From assembly GCA_900548845.1 (NCBI GenBank), contig URMI01000063.1, positions 1-6,300 of the forward strand: a DNA stretch of 6,300 nt, given 5' to 3'. This DNA comes from an uncultured Clostridia bacterium (GTDB lineage: Bacteria; Bacillota; Clostridia; Christensenellales; Borkfalkiaceae). A program made the position numbers and the translations under genes. The notes below the pieces were generated by a model that worked only from the letters and a program-made list of their open reading frames with translations, did no database searches and was not told the origin of the DNA. This document shows, piece after piece, positions 1 to 5,707 of this stretch. Every line of letters starts with the position of its first letter. The stretch's first letter is position 1.

Positions 1-56
1 TCTATTGTAACGACGGGGATGATCTTCCTGCCGTTGAACAGCGTTTCGATATTCAT
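1..56 (-). CDS. eda: KDPG/KHG aldolase, N-terminal fragment (runs off left edge)
   Basis: Only the first 18 codons are in the window; the minus strand reads MNIETLFNGRKIIPVVTI. The segment KIIPVVTI matches the first beta strand of class I KDPG/KHG aldolases (Eda), which usually begin with a short helix followed by 'IIPVV'. Eda splits 2-keto-3-deoxy-6-phosphogluconate into pyruvate and glyceraldehyde-3-phosphate in the cytoplasm. The catalytic Glu and Schiff-base Lys lie beyond the window. The start is the ATG at 56; upstream is only a weak ribosome site (GTGAG at 66-70, 9-nt spacing). It lies 101 nt after the GH2 stop on the same strand, with no clear promoter between, so co-transcription with GH2 is likely. 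The identification rests on a short segment, but a KDG kinase upstream in the same locus, the enzyme acting just before Eda, supports it. An alternative is another TIM-barrel protein with a similar N-terminus. Confidence 0.72.
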   Translation of the reverse strand, partial: MNIETLFNGRKIIPVVTI

Positions 57-157
57 ATTAGTTTTCTCACTTTAATGATTTTCAGCGAAATTTCGGGTAA
101 ATTTTCACCTCACTGTCACACGATTTGGGGGTATTTTGCCCCGATTTTTGACACATT
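57..157. other. GH2-eda intergenic spacer
   Basis: This 101-bp AT-richer gap separates the GH2 stop from the eda start. It holds a 10-bp perfect palindrome (CGAAATTTCG, 86-95). A 10-bp motif, TCACACGATT at 116-125, recurs inside the GH2 3' end at 169-178. A short GGGG/CCCC hairpin (128-131 with 139-142) is followed by a T-run only in the plus direction, so it does not serve as a terminator for GH2. I find no -35/-10 pair at good spacing for eda on the minus strand. Confidence 0.5.
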
Positions 158-2398
158 TTAAGGCTTTTTCACACGATTGAGGGCGCGGACGATGTGGATC
201 TGCTCGCGTTCGGAGAGAAGATCGCCCGCCATGTTGAAGATCCGCTCGACGGAGTGATCCGTCATGCCTTCGATGAGCTCCTCGCTCAGCTCGCGGACGG
301 GCGCACCCTTTGCACGCCGTTTTTCGATGACATAGGAAAGCAGCTGTTCGATAAACGCTCTGCCTTCGGGGACGGCGAGGATATCGCCGACGCGGTCGGT
401 GACGACGAAGCCCTCTTCCGAACATCCGTCCAGCCAATTGACCGCCCCTTGCTTCACCTTGCAGCGGTAACCTTCATACGGTTTTTCGACGTGCTCGATC
501 GCGATCGTATCGGAGCAGCCTTCCGCGCGCGCTTCGATCAGATGCCTGCCCGAAATGGGCACTTCGAAGGAGAAGAGATATCTCCCCTCCTGCTCTGCGA
601 ACAATTTTTGGTCGACATAGAGCGCGACTTTGGGAAGGTTGGTGTAGACGCGGATGCTCGTCGTCGCTTCGTGGCGATAAACGTAGCGGCTGCCGGCAAG
701 GTGGACAAAGGGCTGCCTGCTCCAGCGCGCCTTGTAGACGTAGAAGGCGTCCTTTTTTATCTTGCGGTCGTAAGTTACAAGCCCCTTGTGGTTCTTGCCC
801 GGATCGCCCGCCTCCTCGCGCGCGTCGGCGGCGAAGTCGAACATGTTCCAGACGTAAGTGCACCAAAGGTATGGCATCTTCTCGATCTGTTCCAAAAGTT
901 TCTCGTGATAATATTCCTGATAGCTCTCCGAATAATCGCCGACGGCGGGCTTAGGCGACTGATAGGCGACGAGGGCGTCTGCGCCGTATTCCGAGAGTCC
1001 GACGGGAAGGCGGGGATGCGAGGCGTGGAATGCGTCGAGCCAGGGCTTGTACTGAGAGACATTGCCCTCGTACCAGCCGAAGTAGAGGTTCCACGCGCAG
1101 ACGTCCGCCGTCTCCACGAAGGGAGAATCGGGCGGGAGCATACTGATGTGCGCCATCGTCGAAGGGCGATAAGGATCGAGCTCTTCCTTGAGGGCTGTTA
1201 AGGCGGCGTGCGTTTGAATGATGCCGTCGGTGACGCCTTTTAGCGTGATCTCGTTGGAGAGGCCCCAGCAGACGATGCAGGTGTGGTTATAATTCTGCGT
1301 GATGAGCTCGCGGAACTGCGAGAGGATGTTCTCGTGCCCGTCGGGAAGCTCCATCGTGATATAGGGAACTTCCGCCCAGACGATGAGACCCGCCTCGTCG
1401 CAGAGGGAATAGAAGTAGTCGTCGTGCTGATAGTGGGCAAGGCGCACGGAATTGGCGCCCAGCTCACGGATGAGGGCGATATCCTCTTCGTGCTCCCTGC
1501 GCGTGATGGCGTAGCCCATGTTTTCACGGTCCTGATGGCGGGAGACGCCGCGCAAGGGATAGCTCTTGCCGTTGAGGAAGAAGCCGCGTTCGGGATCGAT
1601 AGAAAAGGTGCGCAGCCCAAAACGCGCCGAAAAGGTATCGAGCGGTTTGCCTTCTGGAGAGAGAAGGACGGCTTCGAGGGTATAGAGATGGGGATCGTCG
1701 ACGCCCTGCCAAAGGATGGGATCGGGGATCGCGATGTTGACCGTCTGCACGGCGGGCGACTCCTTCCCGGCGATCTCCTTCGCGCCGTCGAGGATGCGCC
1801 AGGAGATCTCGGCGTGTTCGCCGCCCACGACATAGGGCACGAGTTCGACGCTCCACGCGCCGTTCTGCTCTTTGGGGGTGATTTTGACGCCGCCGCCCAT
1901 CGCCGTGAGATCGAAGTGAGATCTGCGGACGATGAGGAGCCCGACGCTCCGATAGATGCCGCCGAAGAAGGTGAAATCCGCCGCCTGCGGGTAGACGCGG
2001 TCGGAGACGGCGTTACTGACGCGGACGGTGAGCTCCATGAAGCCGCCCGTGCGGAAGAAGCGGGTGACGTCGGCATAGAAGCGGGAATAGCCGCCCTCGT
2101 GACGGGTGACAAGTTCACCGTTCACGAAGACTTCCGCCGTCTGCGAGACGCCGTAAAAGCAGAGGTATGCTTCCTCGTCCTCTTTGAGGGTGAGGGCGGG
2201 AAGCGCGCGGGTGTAGGTGCATTCGCCGCGGAAATAATCGCTGCCGCCGTCCTGGCCGTCGATGGCGTTCCAGGTGTGGGGAAGGGTGACTTTTTCGCCT
2301 GTCTGCGCCGAGACTTGGGCGGGCGACTGCGCTTTGTTGGCGGCGGGCGCCGCCGTGTCTTTGAAGAAAGTCCAATTGTCGTTGAGTGTGATGATCAT
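158..2398 (-). CDS. Glycoside hydrolase family 2 (beta-galactosidase/beta-glucuronidase-like)
   Basis: A retaining exo-beta-glycosidase of 746 aa. Domains in order: jelly-roll sugar-binding domain (~1-160, with FFGGIYRSV at 144-152), Ig-like domain (~163-265), TIM barrel (~268-560), a further Ig-like domain (~565-640), and a helical tail (~650-746). The acid/base is Glu383 in CWGLSNE; the nucleophile is Glu470 in PVGLSEYGAD. WNMFDFAADAR (517-527) and GKNHKGLVTYDR (534-545) are standard GH2 active-site loops. Asn536-x-Lys538 is the N-x-K pattern that binds the uronate carboxylate in beta-glucuronidases, but as I recall similar motifs occur in GH2 beta-galactosidases, so the substrate is open. 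No signal peptide is visible, so it should act in the cytoplasm on imported oligosaccharides. The ATG at 2398 has AAGGGG (2405-2410) 6 nt upstream. It lies 378 bp after kdgK and 101 bp before eda. No clear promoter was found directly upstream. Confidence 0.93.
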   Translation of the reverse strand: MIITLNDNWTFFKDTAAPAANKAQSPAQVSAQTGEKVTLPHTWNAIDGQDGGSDYFRGECTYTRALPALTLKEDEEAYLCFYGVSQTAEVFVNGELVTRHEGGYSRFYADVTRFFRTGGFMELTVRVSNAVSDRVYPQAADFTFFGGIYRSVGLLIVRRSHFDLTAMGGGVKITPKEQNGAWSVELVPYVVGGEHAEISWRILDGAKEIAGKESPAVQTVNIAIPDPILWQGVDDPHLYTLEAVLLSPEGKPLDTFSARFGLRTFSIDPERGFFLNGKSYPLRGVSRHQDRENMGYAITRREHEEDIALIRELGANSVRLAHYQHDDYFYSLCDEAGLIVWAEVPYITMELPDGHENILSQFRELITQNYNHTCIVCWGLSNEITLKGVTDGIIQTHAALTALKEELDPYRPSTMAHISMLPPDSPFVETADVCAWNLYFGWYEGNVSQYKPWLDAFHASHPRLPVGLSEYGADALVAYQSPKPAVGDYSESYQEYYHEKLLEQIEKMPYLWCTYVWNMFDFAADAREEAGDPGKNHKGLVTYDRKIKKDAFYVYKARWSRQPFVHLAGSRYVYRHEATTSIRVYTNLPKVALYVDQKLFAEQEGRYLFSFEVPISGRHLIEARAEGCSDTIAIEHVEKPYEGYRCKVKQGAVNWLDGCSEEGFVVTDRVGDILAVPEGRAFIEQLLSYVIEKRRAKGAPVRELSEELIEGMTDHSVERIFNMAGDLLSEREQIHIVRALNRVKKP

Positions 2399-2433
2399 GG
2401 GTTACCCCTTTTCGATGTGTTTGCTCTCTTCGG

Positions 2434-2448
2434 CTTGCCTTTGGCAAG
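2434..2448 (-). promoter_or_regulatory. Small hairpin/dyad in GH2 leader
   Basis: A perfect 6-bp inverted repeat, CTTGCC-3-GGCAAG, lies about 36 nt upstream of the GH2 start. There is no T-run in the minus direction, so it is not an intrinsic terminator. It could be an operator half-site pair or a leader hairpin; by itself it is weak evidence. Confidence 0.25.
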
Positions 2449-2470
2449 ACACCGTCTCGCGCGGGAAAGA

Positions 2471-2490
2471 GGAACGCGGTATCGTATTCC
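2471..2490. promoter_or_regulatory. Imperfect 20-bp dyad upstream of GH2 (possible operator)
   Basis: The pattern GGAA-2-CG-1-TA-1-CG-2-TTCC is symmetric at 14 of 20 positions. It lies 73-92 bp upstream of the GH2 start, in the stretch where a promoter would be expected. It has the size and symmetry of a helix-turn-helix regulator site, but no matched promoter and no second copy were seen. Confidence 0.25.
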
Positions 2491-2536
2491 TTGCTTTTTA
2501 CAATAAGGCGACTCCCTCAGTCTCGCTGCGCTCGAC

Positions 2537-2557
2537 AGCTCCCTCAGGGAAGGAGCT
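2537..2557. repeat. Hairpin repeat unit A
   Basis: An inverted repeat AGCTCC / GGAGCT (2537-2542 with 2552-2557) encloses a 9-nt loop. Its right arm begins a stretch (2545-2570) that recurs, 22 of 26 identical, at 2606-2631. Just before it, CTCCCTCAG (2512-2520) and CTCCCTCAG (2540-2548) repeat. The form resembles short palindromic intergenic repeats of clostridial genomes; this family match is from memory, not a search. Confidence 0.5.
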
Positions 2558-2591
2558 TAAAATATGGAATTTACAGATCGAGAAAGCACTT

Positions 2592-2617
2592 GCTCACCCC
2601 TTACACAGGGGAGGAGC
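2592..2617. repeat. Hairpin repeat unit B
   Basis: Stem GCTC (2592-2595) pairs with GAGC (2614-2617), and inside it CCCCT (2597-2601) pairs with AGGGG (2607-2611) around a 5-nt loop. It carries the second copy of the 26-bp element (2606-2631) shared with unit A, which ends in TGGAAT. Two diverged copies 61 bp apart suggest a decayed repeat insertion. Confidence 0.5.
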
Positions 2618-2660
2618 CTATAATGTGGAATATCAGCGTTAGATAGTGGGATCCCGTGAA

Positions 2661-2733
2661 GCAGTCGCGGCTGAGACGAGGAGCCTGCGTAAGCAGCAAG
2701 GGAGCTTACTGAGACGTAAGTGACCGCCGCTGC
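2661..2733. other. Branched fold (possible structured RNA or repeat)
   Basis: Read on the plus strand, 2661-2670 pairs with 2724-2733: nine pairs including one G-U, and one C-C mismatch. This closes a junction with two inner hairpins: CTGC-GTAA-GCAG (2685-2696), whose loop has the GNRA form, and CTTAC-6-GTAAG (2705-2720). The octamer CTGAGACG occurs twice (2671-2678, 2709-2716). Most pairs also hold on the minus strand, the strand of the neighbouring genes. The strand, transcription and function are unknown; it may simply be another palindromic repeat. Confidence 0.35.
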
Positions 2734-2745
2734 GCGCAAAGGCGA

Positions 2746-2772
2746 CAAAGTATTCAGGCGATGAATGCTTTG
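2746..2772 (-). terminator. Long hairpin just after kdgK stop
   Basis: 2746-2756 pairs with 2762-2772 around a 5-nt loop. All 11 pairs form on the plus strand (one is G-U); on the minus strand that pair becomes a C-A mismatch. It starts 4 nt beyond the kdgK stop codon. There is no U-run after it on the minus strand, so it is not a classical intrinsic terminator. It could protect the kdgK mRNA 3' end or attenuate read-through into GH2. Confidence 0.35.
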
Positions 2773-2776
2773 CGGG

Positions 2777-3757
2777 TCAACGTAAGACGCGGGGGGAGGA
2801 GCTGTGCATGAGAGCATACACCTCCCCTTCCGTGACGAGGTTCATATCCCCTTCGACGCTGTGTTTGAGGCAGCTGGCGGCCTCTGCAAAGCACACCGCC
2901 TCTTCTGCCTTCATGCCCTTGCCGAGGGCGTGGATGAGCCCTGCCGAGAAGGCGTCTCCCCCGCCGATGCGGTCGATCATGTGCATCTCGTACTCGGGGG
3001 CGCGGAAGAGCGCTTCGCCGTCGAAGAGCGCCGCAGAAATGACGTTGCGCTCGGCGTTCAGCGTGCGGCGGAAGGTGAAGGCGACCTTTTTGCAGCCGTA
3101 CTTCTCCCTGACCGCGGCGGCGAGGGCTTCGTCGTCCCCCCCTTCGAGAAGGAAAAGCTCCTTCGCCTGCGTGACGTTGGTGATGATGACGTCGGAAAGC
3201 GCCGCGAAAGACGTTAAGACGGGGCGCGCCTCCTCCTCGCTCCAGAGTTTGGCGCGGTAGTTGACGTCGAAGGAGACGGGGAGATCGCGCTTCTTTGCCT
3301 CATGGATGGCGCGAAGGGCGATGGCAGCCGCGTTTTTTCCGAGGGCGGGCGTGATGCCCGTCAAATGCAGCCAATCGGCATGCGCGAAGATCGCGGGCCA
3401 GTCGTACTCCTCTTCCGAGCTCTCCGCAAAGGCGGAATGGGCGCGGTCGTAGATGATATCCGAGGGGCGGCGGTCTGCCCCGCGCTCCATGAAATAGATG
3501 CCGATGCGCTCGCCCCCGCGGACGATGTGGCGGGTATCCACCCCGTAGCGGCGGAGGGCGTCCACCGCCGCCTGTCCGACGGCGTGCGCGGGAAGTTTGG
3601 TGACAAAGACTGCCTGATCGCCGAGACAGGAAAGACTGACTGCAGTATTGGCCTCTCCCCCGCCGTAGACGGCTTCGAAGCTTTCTGCCTGCACGAAGCG
3701 TTCGTGGCGGGGCGGGGTGAGCCGCAGCATGAGTTCGCCGATGGTAACAACGTTCAT
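2777..3757 (-). CDS. kdgK: PfkB-family sugar kinase, probable 2-keto-3-deoxygluconate kinase
   Basis: A 326-aa ribokinase-fold kinase. It probably phosphorylates KDG to KDPG with ATP in the cytoplasm, the step before KDPG aldolase. Visible motifs: N-terminal VVTIGELMLRLTPP (3-16), the substrate loop YGGGEANTAVSL (31-42), FDVNYRAKLW (163-172) as in KDG kinases, and the PfkB signature DRIGGGDAFSAG (262-273) with catalytic Asp268. LKHSVEGDMNLVTEGEV (297-313) also resembles the C-terminal region of KDG kinases rather than fructokinases. Length is normal for the family. The ATG at 3757 has GGGAG (3764-3768) 6 nt upstream and sits about 39 nt after the predicted transcription start. A sigma-A promoter and a dyad lie between it and the GH43 stop, so it can be transcribed alone. 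The partial eda gene downstream supports the substrate call; fructokinase is the main alternative. Confidence 0.85.
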   Translation of the reverse strand: MNVVTIGELMLRLTPPRHERFVQAESFEAVYGGGEANTAVSLSCLGDQAVFVTKLPAHAVGQAAVDALRRYGVDTRHIVRGGERIGIYFMERGADRRPSDIIYDRAHSAFAESSEEEYDWPAIFAHADWLHLTGITPALGKNAAAIALRAIHEAKKRDLPVSFDVNYRAKLWSEEEARPVLTSFAALSDVIITNVTQAKELFLLEGGDDEALAAAVREKYGCKKVAFTFRRTLNAERNVISAALFDGEALFRAPEYEMHMIDRIGGGDAFSAGLIHALGKGMKAEEAVCFAEAASCLKHSVEGDMNLVTEGEVYALMHSSSPRVLR

Positions 3758-3769
3758 AGTTTTCTCCCG

Positions 3770-3794
3770 ATATGCAGCGATGTACGCAGCATAT
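3770..3794. promoter_or_regulatory. Operator-like 25-bp dyad in kdgK leader
   Basis: The arms ATATGCAGCG (3770-3779) and CGCAGCATAT (3785-3794) form an inverted repeat with one mismatched pair in ten, around a 5-bp centre. The site lies immediately downstream of the -10 box, covering roughly +2 to +26 of the predicted transcript. That is a classic place for a repressor of the LacI or GntR type to block transcription. It could also form an RNA hairpin just before the ribosome site (3764-3768). No regulator gene is in the window. Confidence 0.6.
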
Positions 3795-3866
3795 TTTTTA
3801 TCATTTTACCAAATCAGGGCAAAATTGTCAAGGAATGGGCAAAGGTCAGGGAACCAGGCAGAGCGT
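3795..3866. repeat. Direct repeat copy 1 (GH43 3' end plus kdgK promoter)
   Basis: This stretch matches 5708-5780. Outside the diverged 17-bp promoter spacer (9 of 17 identical) it shows only three substitutions and one 1-bp indel. It contains the last GH43 codons (TLCLVP and stop), the gap, and the kdgK promoter. The two copies flank the whole GH43 coding region in direct orientation. Confidence 0.85.
3803..3831 (-). promoter_or_regulatory. Sigma-A promoter for kdgK
   Basis: On the minus strand TTGACA (3826-3831, perfect -35) is followed by a 17-bp spacer and TAAAAT (3803-3808, -10, one mismatch from consensus). Predicted transcription start is near 3796, giving a ~39-nt leader to the kdgK ATG. 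The -35 begins 15 nt after the GH43 stop, and no terminator separates them. Confidence 0.85.
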
Positions 3867-5648
3867 CTCCCCTTCCGTGACGCCGCCTTCGCCGAAGGCG
3901 TCGATGCGCACATAGCACGGCCGACCCTTGACGAGGGCGCGGACGTTTACCTTGCTCGAACCCAACACCTGATAGCAGTGATAGAGTTTTTCGGGCGTGT
4001 GCCCCCAGAGGACGTTGTAGCCCATGGCGCTCCCCCGCCACTCGGCAAAGAAGCCTTCGCCGTCCTCTTCAAGAGAGAGCCTGACATTGCTTGCGGGTTC
4101 CGGCGCGGGACAATCGGAAACGCCGAACACGCGAATGCCCGAGACACAGGCATTCTGGCCGTAGGGCATCTCGGTGACGGTGAGGCGCAGATAGCGGAGT
4201 GAGATGCCCTCCTCGTTGACGAGGAGCGGATGCGCGCGGTCGTCCTCTGCCGAGCGGTGGTCCTCCCACATCTGCCATTGGGCGCCGTCCTCGGAATATT
4301 CGAGATACCAGCGGAGCGGGAACTTCTCGTCGTCGATGTAGCGGCCGTGTGCCTTCATCTCCTCTTCGCCGCGCGCAGGAAGGGAGACGGAACCGAAATT
4401 GTCGCCGAAGTTGAGCTGCACGGCATGCACCGTGCAGACCTTTTCAAGATCGAGGATGACGGTGCCTTGCTGTTCCGCAGACTGCCAGAGGGTGCGGATG
4501 TTTTCGTCGGTGATGTTCTTTGCATCCTCGGGCGAGGAAGAGACGGTGCAGGGCTTCTGATAGGAAAGGAGCATCCAGCGGGGCGCTTTGAAGGGAGCGT
4601 CCTCCACGGCGTGTACCCAATCGCCGAAGCGCTGATCGCAGTAAAGCTCGTCGTCCTCATCGAATCCCGCCTTCCAGAGCCCGAGGCGGCGTTCGAAGAA
4701 ATGCGTGCGCGAAATGCGCGCGGTGGACGTGTGCCAGAGCGCGCCCTCTCCGCGGAAGGTGCTGCCGTGACCTGCGCCCGTAATAAAGCCGCCCGGGTGA
4801 TAGGAATAGGGCGCGTTCTCCGCGAGCGTATAGGGCCCGAGAGGCGAATCGGCGACATAGACGCCGTCGCCATAAATGTTGAACTCGGTGCCGGGGGCGG
4901 CGTATTGGAGATAATACTTCCCCTTGTATTTGGTCATCCAAGCGCCCTCCATGTAGGGGCTGTCCAAAAGTATCTTTTTCAAGACTTCCTGCTGTTCGGG
5001 CGGCAGCGTCTTCATCACGTCCTCTTTGGTCAGCTCGGAGGCGGGCTTTTTCAGCATCGGGGAGAGCTTGTCTTTGAGCATTTTCAGGGTGGCGCTCGTT
5101 TCGGGGTCGAAGAAGTGATCTTCGCCGAGGCGCTCGTAGCCGATGACGCGATGCCTGCCCTCGAGAAGCACGGCCGGCTCCCCCTTGGGGCGCATGGTAT
5201 TTTCGTCGAGCTCCACGCCGTAGACGGGGGTCAGATTGGAACACCCCCAAAAGAGGTACACTTTTCCGTCGTCATCGAAGAAGAGGTTGGGATCCCAAAA
5301 GGGGAAGCTGCCCTCGATCTCTTCAAACTCCCCTTCGGGGAAGGTTTTGCTGCGATAGAAATTGCAGACGGCATCGCGTTTGGAGGCGCAGAGATAGAGA
5401 TATTCCCCGTGTACGCACACGTCGGGCGCATAATCATAGAAGGGAAGGCCCTTGAGGGAAAGAAACTCCCAATGTGAAAGGTCTTCGCTCACATAGCAGC
5501 CCTTGCTCATAGAGGGGAAGATGTAGTACTTCCCGCGCCAGAACACGGCGGAAGGATCGGCGGCTTCACGGCTCAGCGTGATGCGGCCGTCGCGGCGGAT
5601 AAAGGAATAACGGTACTCGAGATCGAGCGGGACTGAAATGTATTTCAT
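3846..5648 (-). CDS. Glycoside hydrolase family 43 with discoidin-like and Fn3-like domains
   Basis: A 600-aa inverting glycosidase; GH43 enzymes typically act as beta-xylosidases, arabinofuranosidases or exo-galactanases. The five-bladed propeller spans ~1-345, with the usual acidic triad: Asp31 (ADPSAVFW, base), Asp119 (FPFWDPNLFF) and Glu234 (YMEGAWM, acid). YLQYAAPGTEFNIYGDGVYV (246-265) and HPGGFITGAGHGS (284-296) are typical of this branch. A discoidin/F5-8-like sandwich follows (~365-510), then an Fn3-like domain (~515-600). A charged helical insert (~180-230) sits just before Glu234. There is no signal peptide, so it is cytoplasmic. The start is set by AAGGAGG (5654-5660) 5 nt before the ATG at 5648; an in-frame ATG at 5744 lies in the -35 box, upstream of the predicted transcript start, and is excluded. 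The last codons form part of a direct repeat. The substrate cannot be told from sequence. Confidence 0.92.
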   Translation of the reverse strand: MKYISVPLDLEYRYSFIRRDGRITLSREAADPSAVFWRGKYYIFPSMSKGCYVSEDLSHWEFLSLKGLPFYDYAPDVCVHGEYLYLCASKRDAVCNFYRSKTFPEGEFEEIEGSFPFWDPNLFFDDDGKVYLFWGCSNLTPVYGVELDENTMRPKGEPAVLLEGRHRVIGYERLGEDHFFDPETSATLKMLKDKLSPMLKKPASELTKEDVMKTLPPEQQEVLKKILLDSPYMEGAWMTKYKGKYYLQYAAPGTEFNIYGDGVYVADSPLGPYTLAENAPYSYHPGGFITGAGHGSTFRGEGALWHTSTARISRTHFFERRLGLWKAGFDEDDELYCDQRFGDWVHAVEDAPFKAPRWMLLSYQKPCTVSSSPEDAKNITDENIRTLWQSAEQQGTVILDLEKVCTVHAVQLNFGDNFGSVSLPARGEEEMKAHGRYIDDEKFPLRWYLEYSEDGAQWQMWEDHRSAEDDRAHPLLVNEEGISLRYLRLTVTEMPYGQNACVSGIRVFGVSDCPAPEPASNVRLSLEEDGEGFFAEWRGSAMGYNVLWGHTPEKLYHCYQVLGSSKVNVRALVKGRPCYVRIDAFGEGGVTEGETLCLVP

Positions 5649-5653
5649 GGAAA

Positions 5654-5660
5654 CCTCCTT
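5654..5660 (-). promoter_or_regulatory. Perfect ribosome-binding site fixing the GH43 start
   Basis: AAGGAGG lies on the minus strand with 5 nt between it and the ATG at 5648. It decides between that start and an in-frame ATG 32 codons upstream (5744), which overlaps the promoter's -35 element. Confidence 0.9.
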
Positions 5661-5676
5661 GACGGTTTTTTCTTGC

Positions 5677-5703
5677 GCCGCGGGGCAGATCGAGACGCGC
5701 GGC
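5677..5703. promoter_or_regulatory. GC-rich dyad in GH43 leader (possible operator)
   Basis: A perfect 6-bp inverted repeat GCCGCG-15-CGCGGC, with two further symmetric positions inside, covers about +6 to +32 of the predicted GH43 transcript. The motif AAAACCGT on the minus strand occurs on both sides (5662-5669 and 5704-5711). Position and size resemble the kdgK dyad but the sequence differs, so a shared regulator is not shown. In GC-rich DNA a 6-bp arm may arise by chance. Confidence 0.3.
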
Positions 5704-5707
5704 ACGG

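Larger units (their letters stand above)
2399..2776. other. 378-bp non-coding region between kdgK and GH2, rich in hairpins
   Basis: I see no credible gene here. On the minus strand, from kdgK towards GH2, it holds a hairpin just after the kdgK stop (2746-2772), a branched fold (2661-2733), two related hairpin units sharing a 26-bp repeat (2537-2631), a dyad (2471-2490), a small hairpin (2434-2448) and the GH2 ribosome site (2405-2410). No minus-strand -35/-10 pair at 16-18 bp spacing stands out. GH2 may therefore be transcribed by read-through from kdgK or from a promoter needing an activator. The make-up resembles the small palindromic intergenic repeats common in clostridial genomes. Confidence 0.6.

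Noticed and set aside
128..149. GGGG/CCCC hairpin with T-run resembling an intrinsic terminator
   Set aside because: The stem is only 4 bp and the T-run follows it in the plus direction, where no gene ends.
194..1201. 335-codon plus-strand open frame opposite GH2
   Set aside because: It is antisense to the GH2 C-terminal half, shows no recognisable motif, and is explained by GC-biased codons in the real gene.
1283..2506. 407-codon plus-strand open frame opposite GH2
   Set aside because: It covers the antisense of GH2 sugar-binding and barrel regions; its composition (runs of Gly, Asp, Ala, Val) is that of a mirror frame, with no domain signature.
2620..2625. TATAAT on the plus strand as a promoter -10
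   Set aside because: No -35 box lies 16-18 bp upstream and there is no plus-strand gene downstream to be driven.
2557..2817. 86-codon minus-strand open frame overlapping the kdgK 3' end
   Set aside because: It runs through the hairpin-rich gap in another frame, lacks a ribosome site and has no recognisable protein features.
4230..5477. 415-codon plus-strand open frame opposite GH43
   Set aside because: It is antisense to a gene with clear catalytic residues, and has no ribosome site or family motif of its own.
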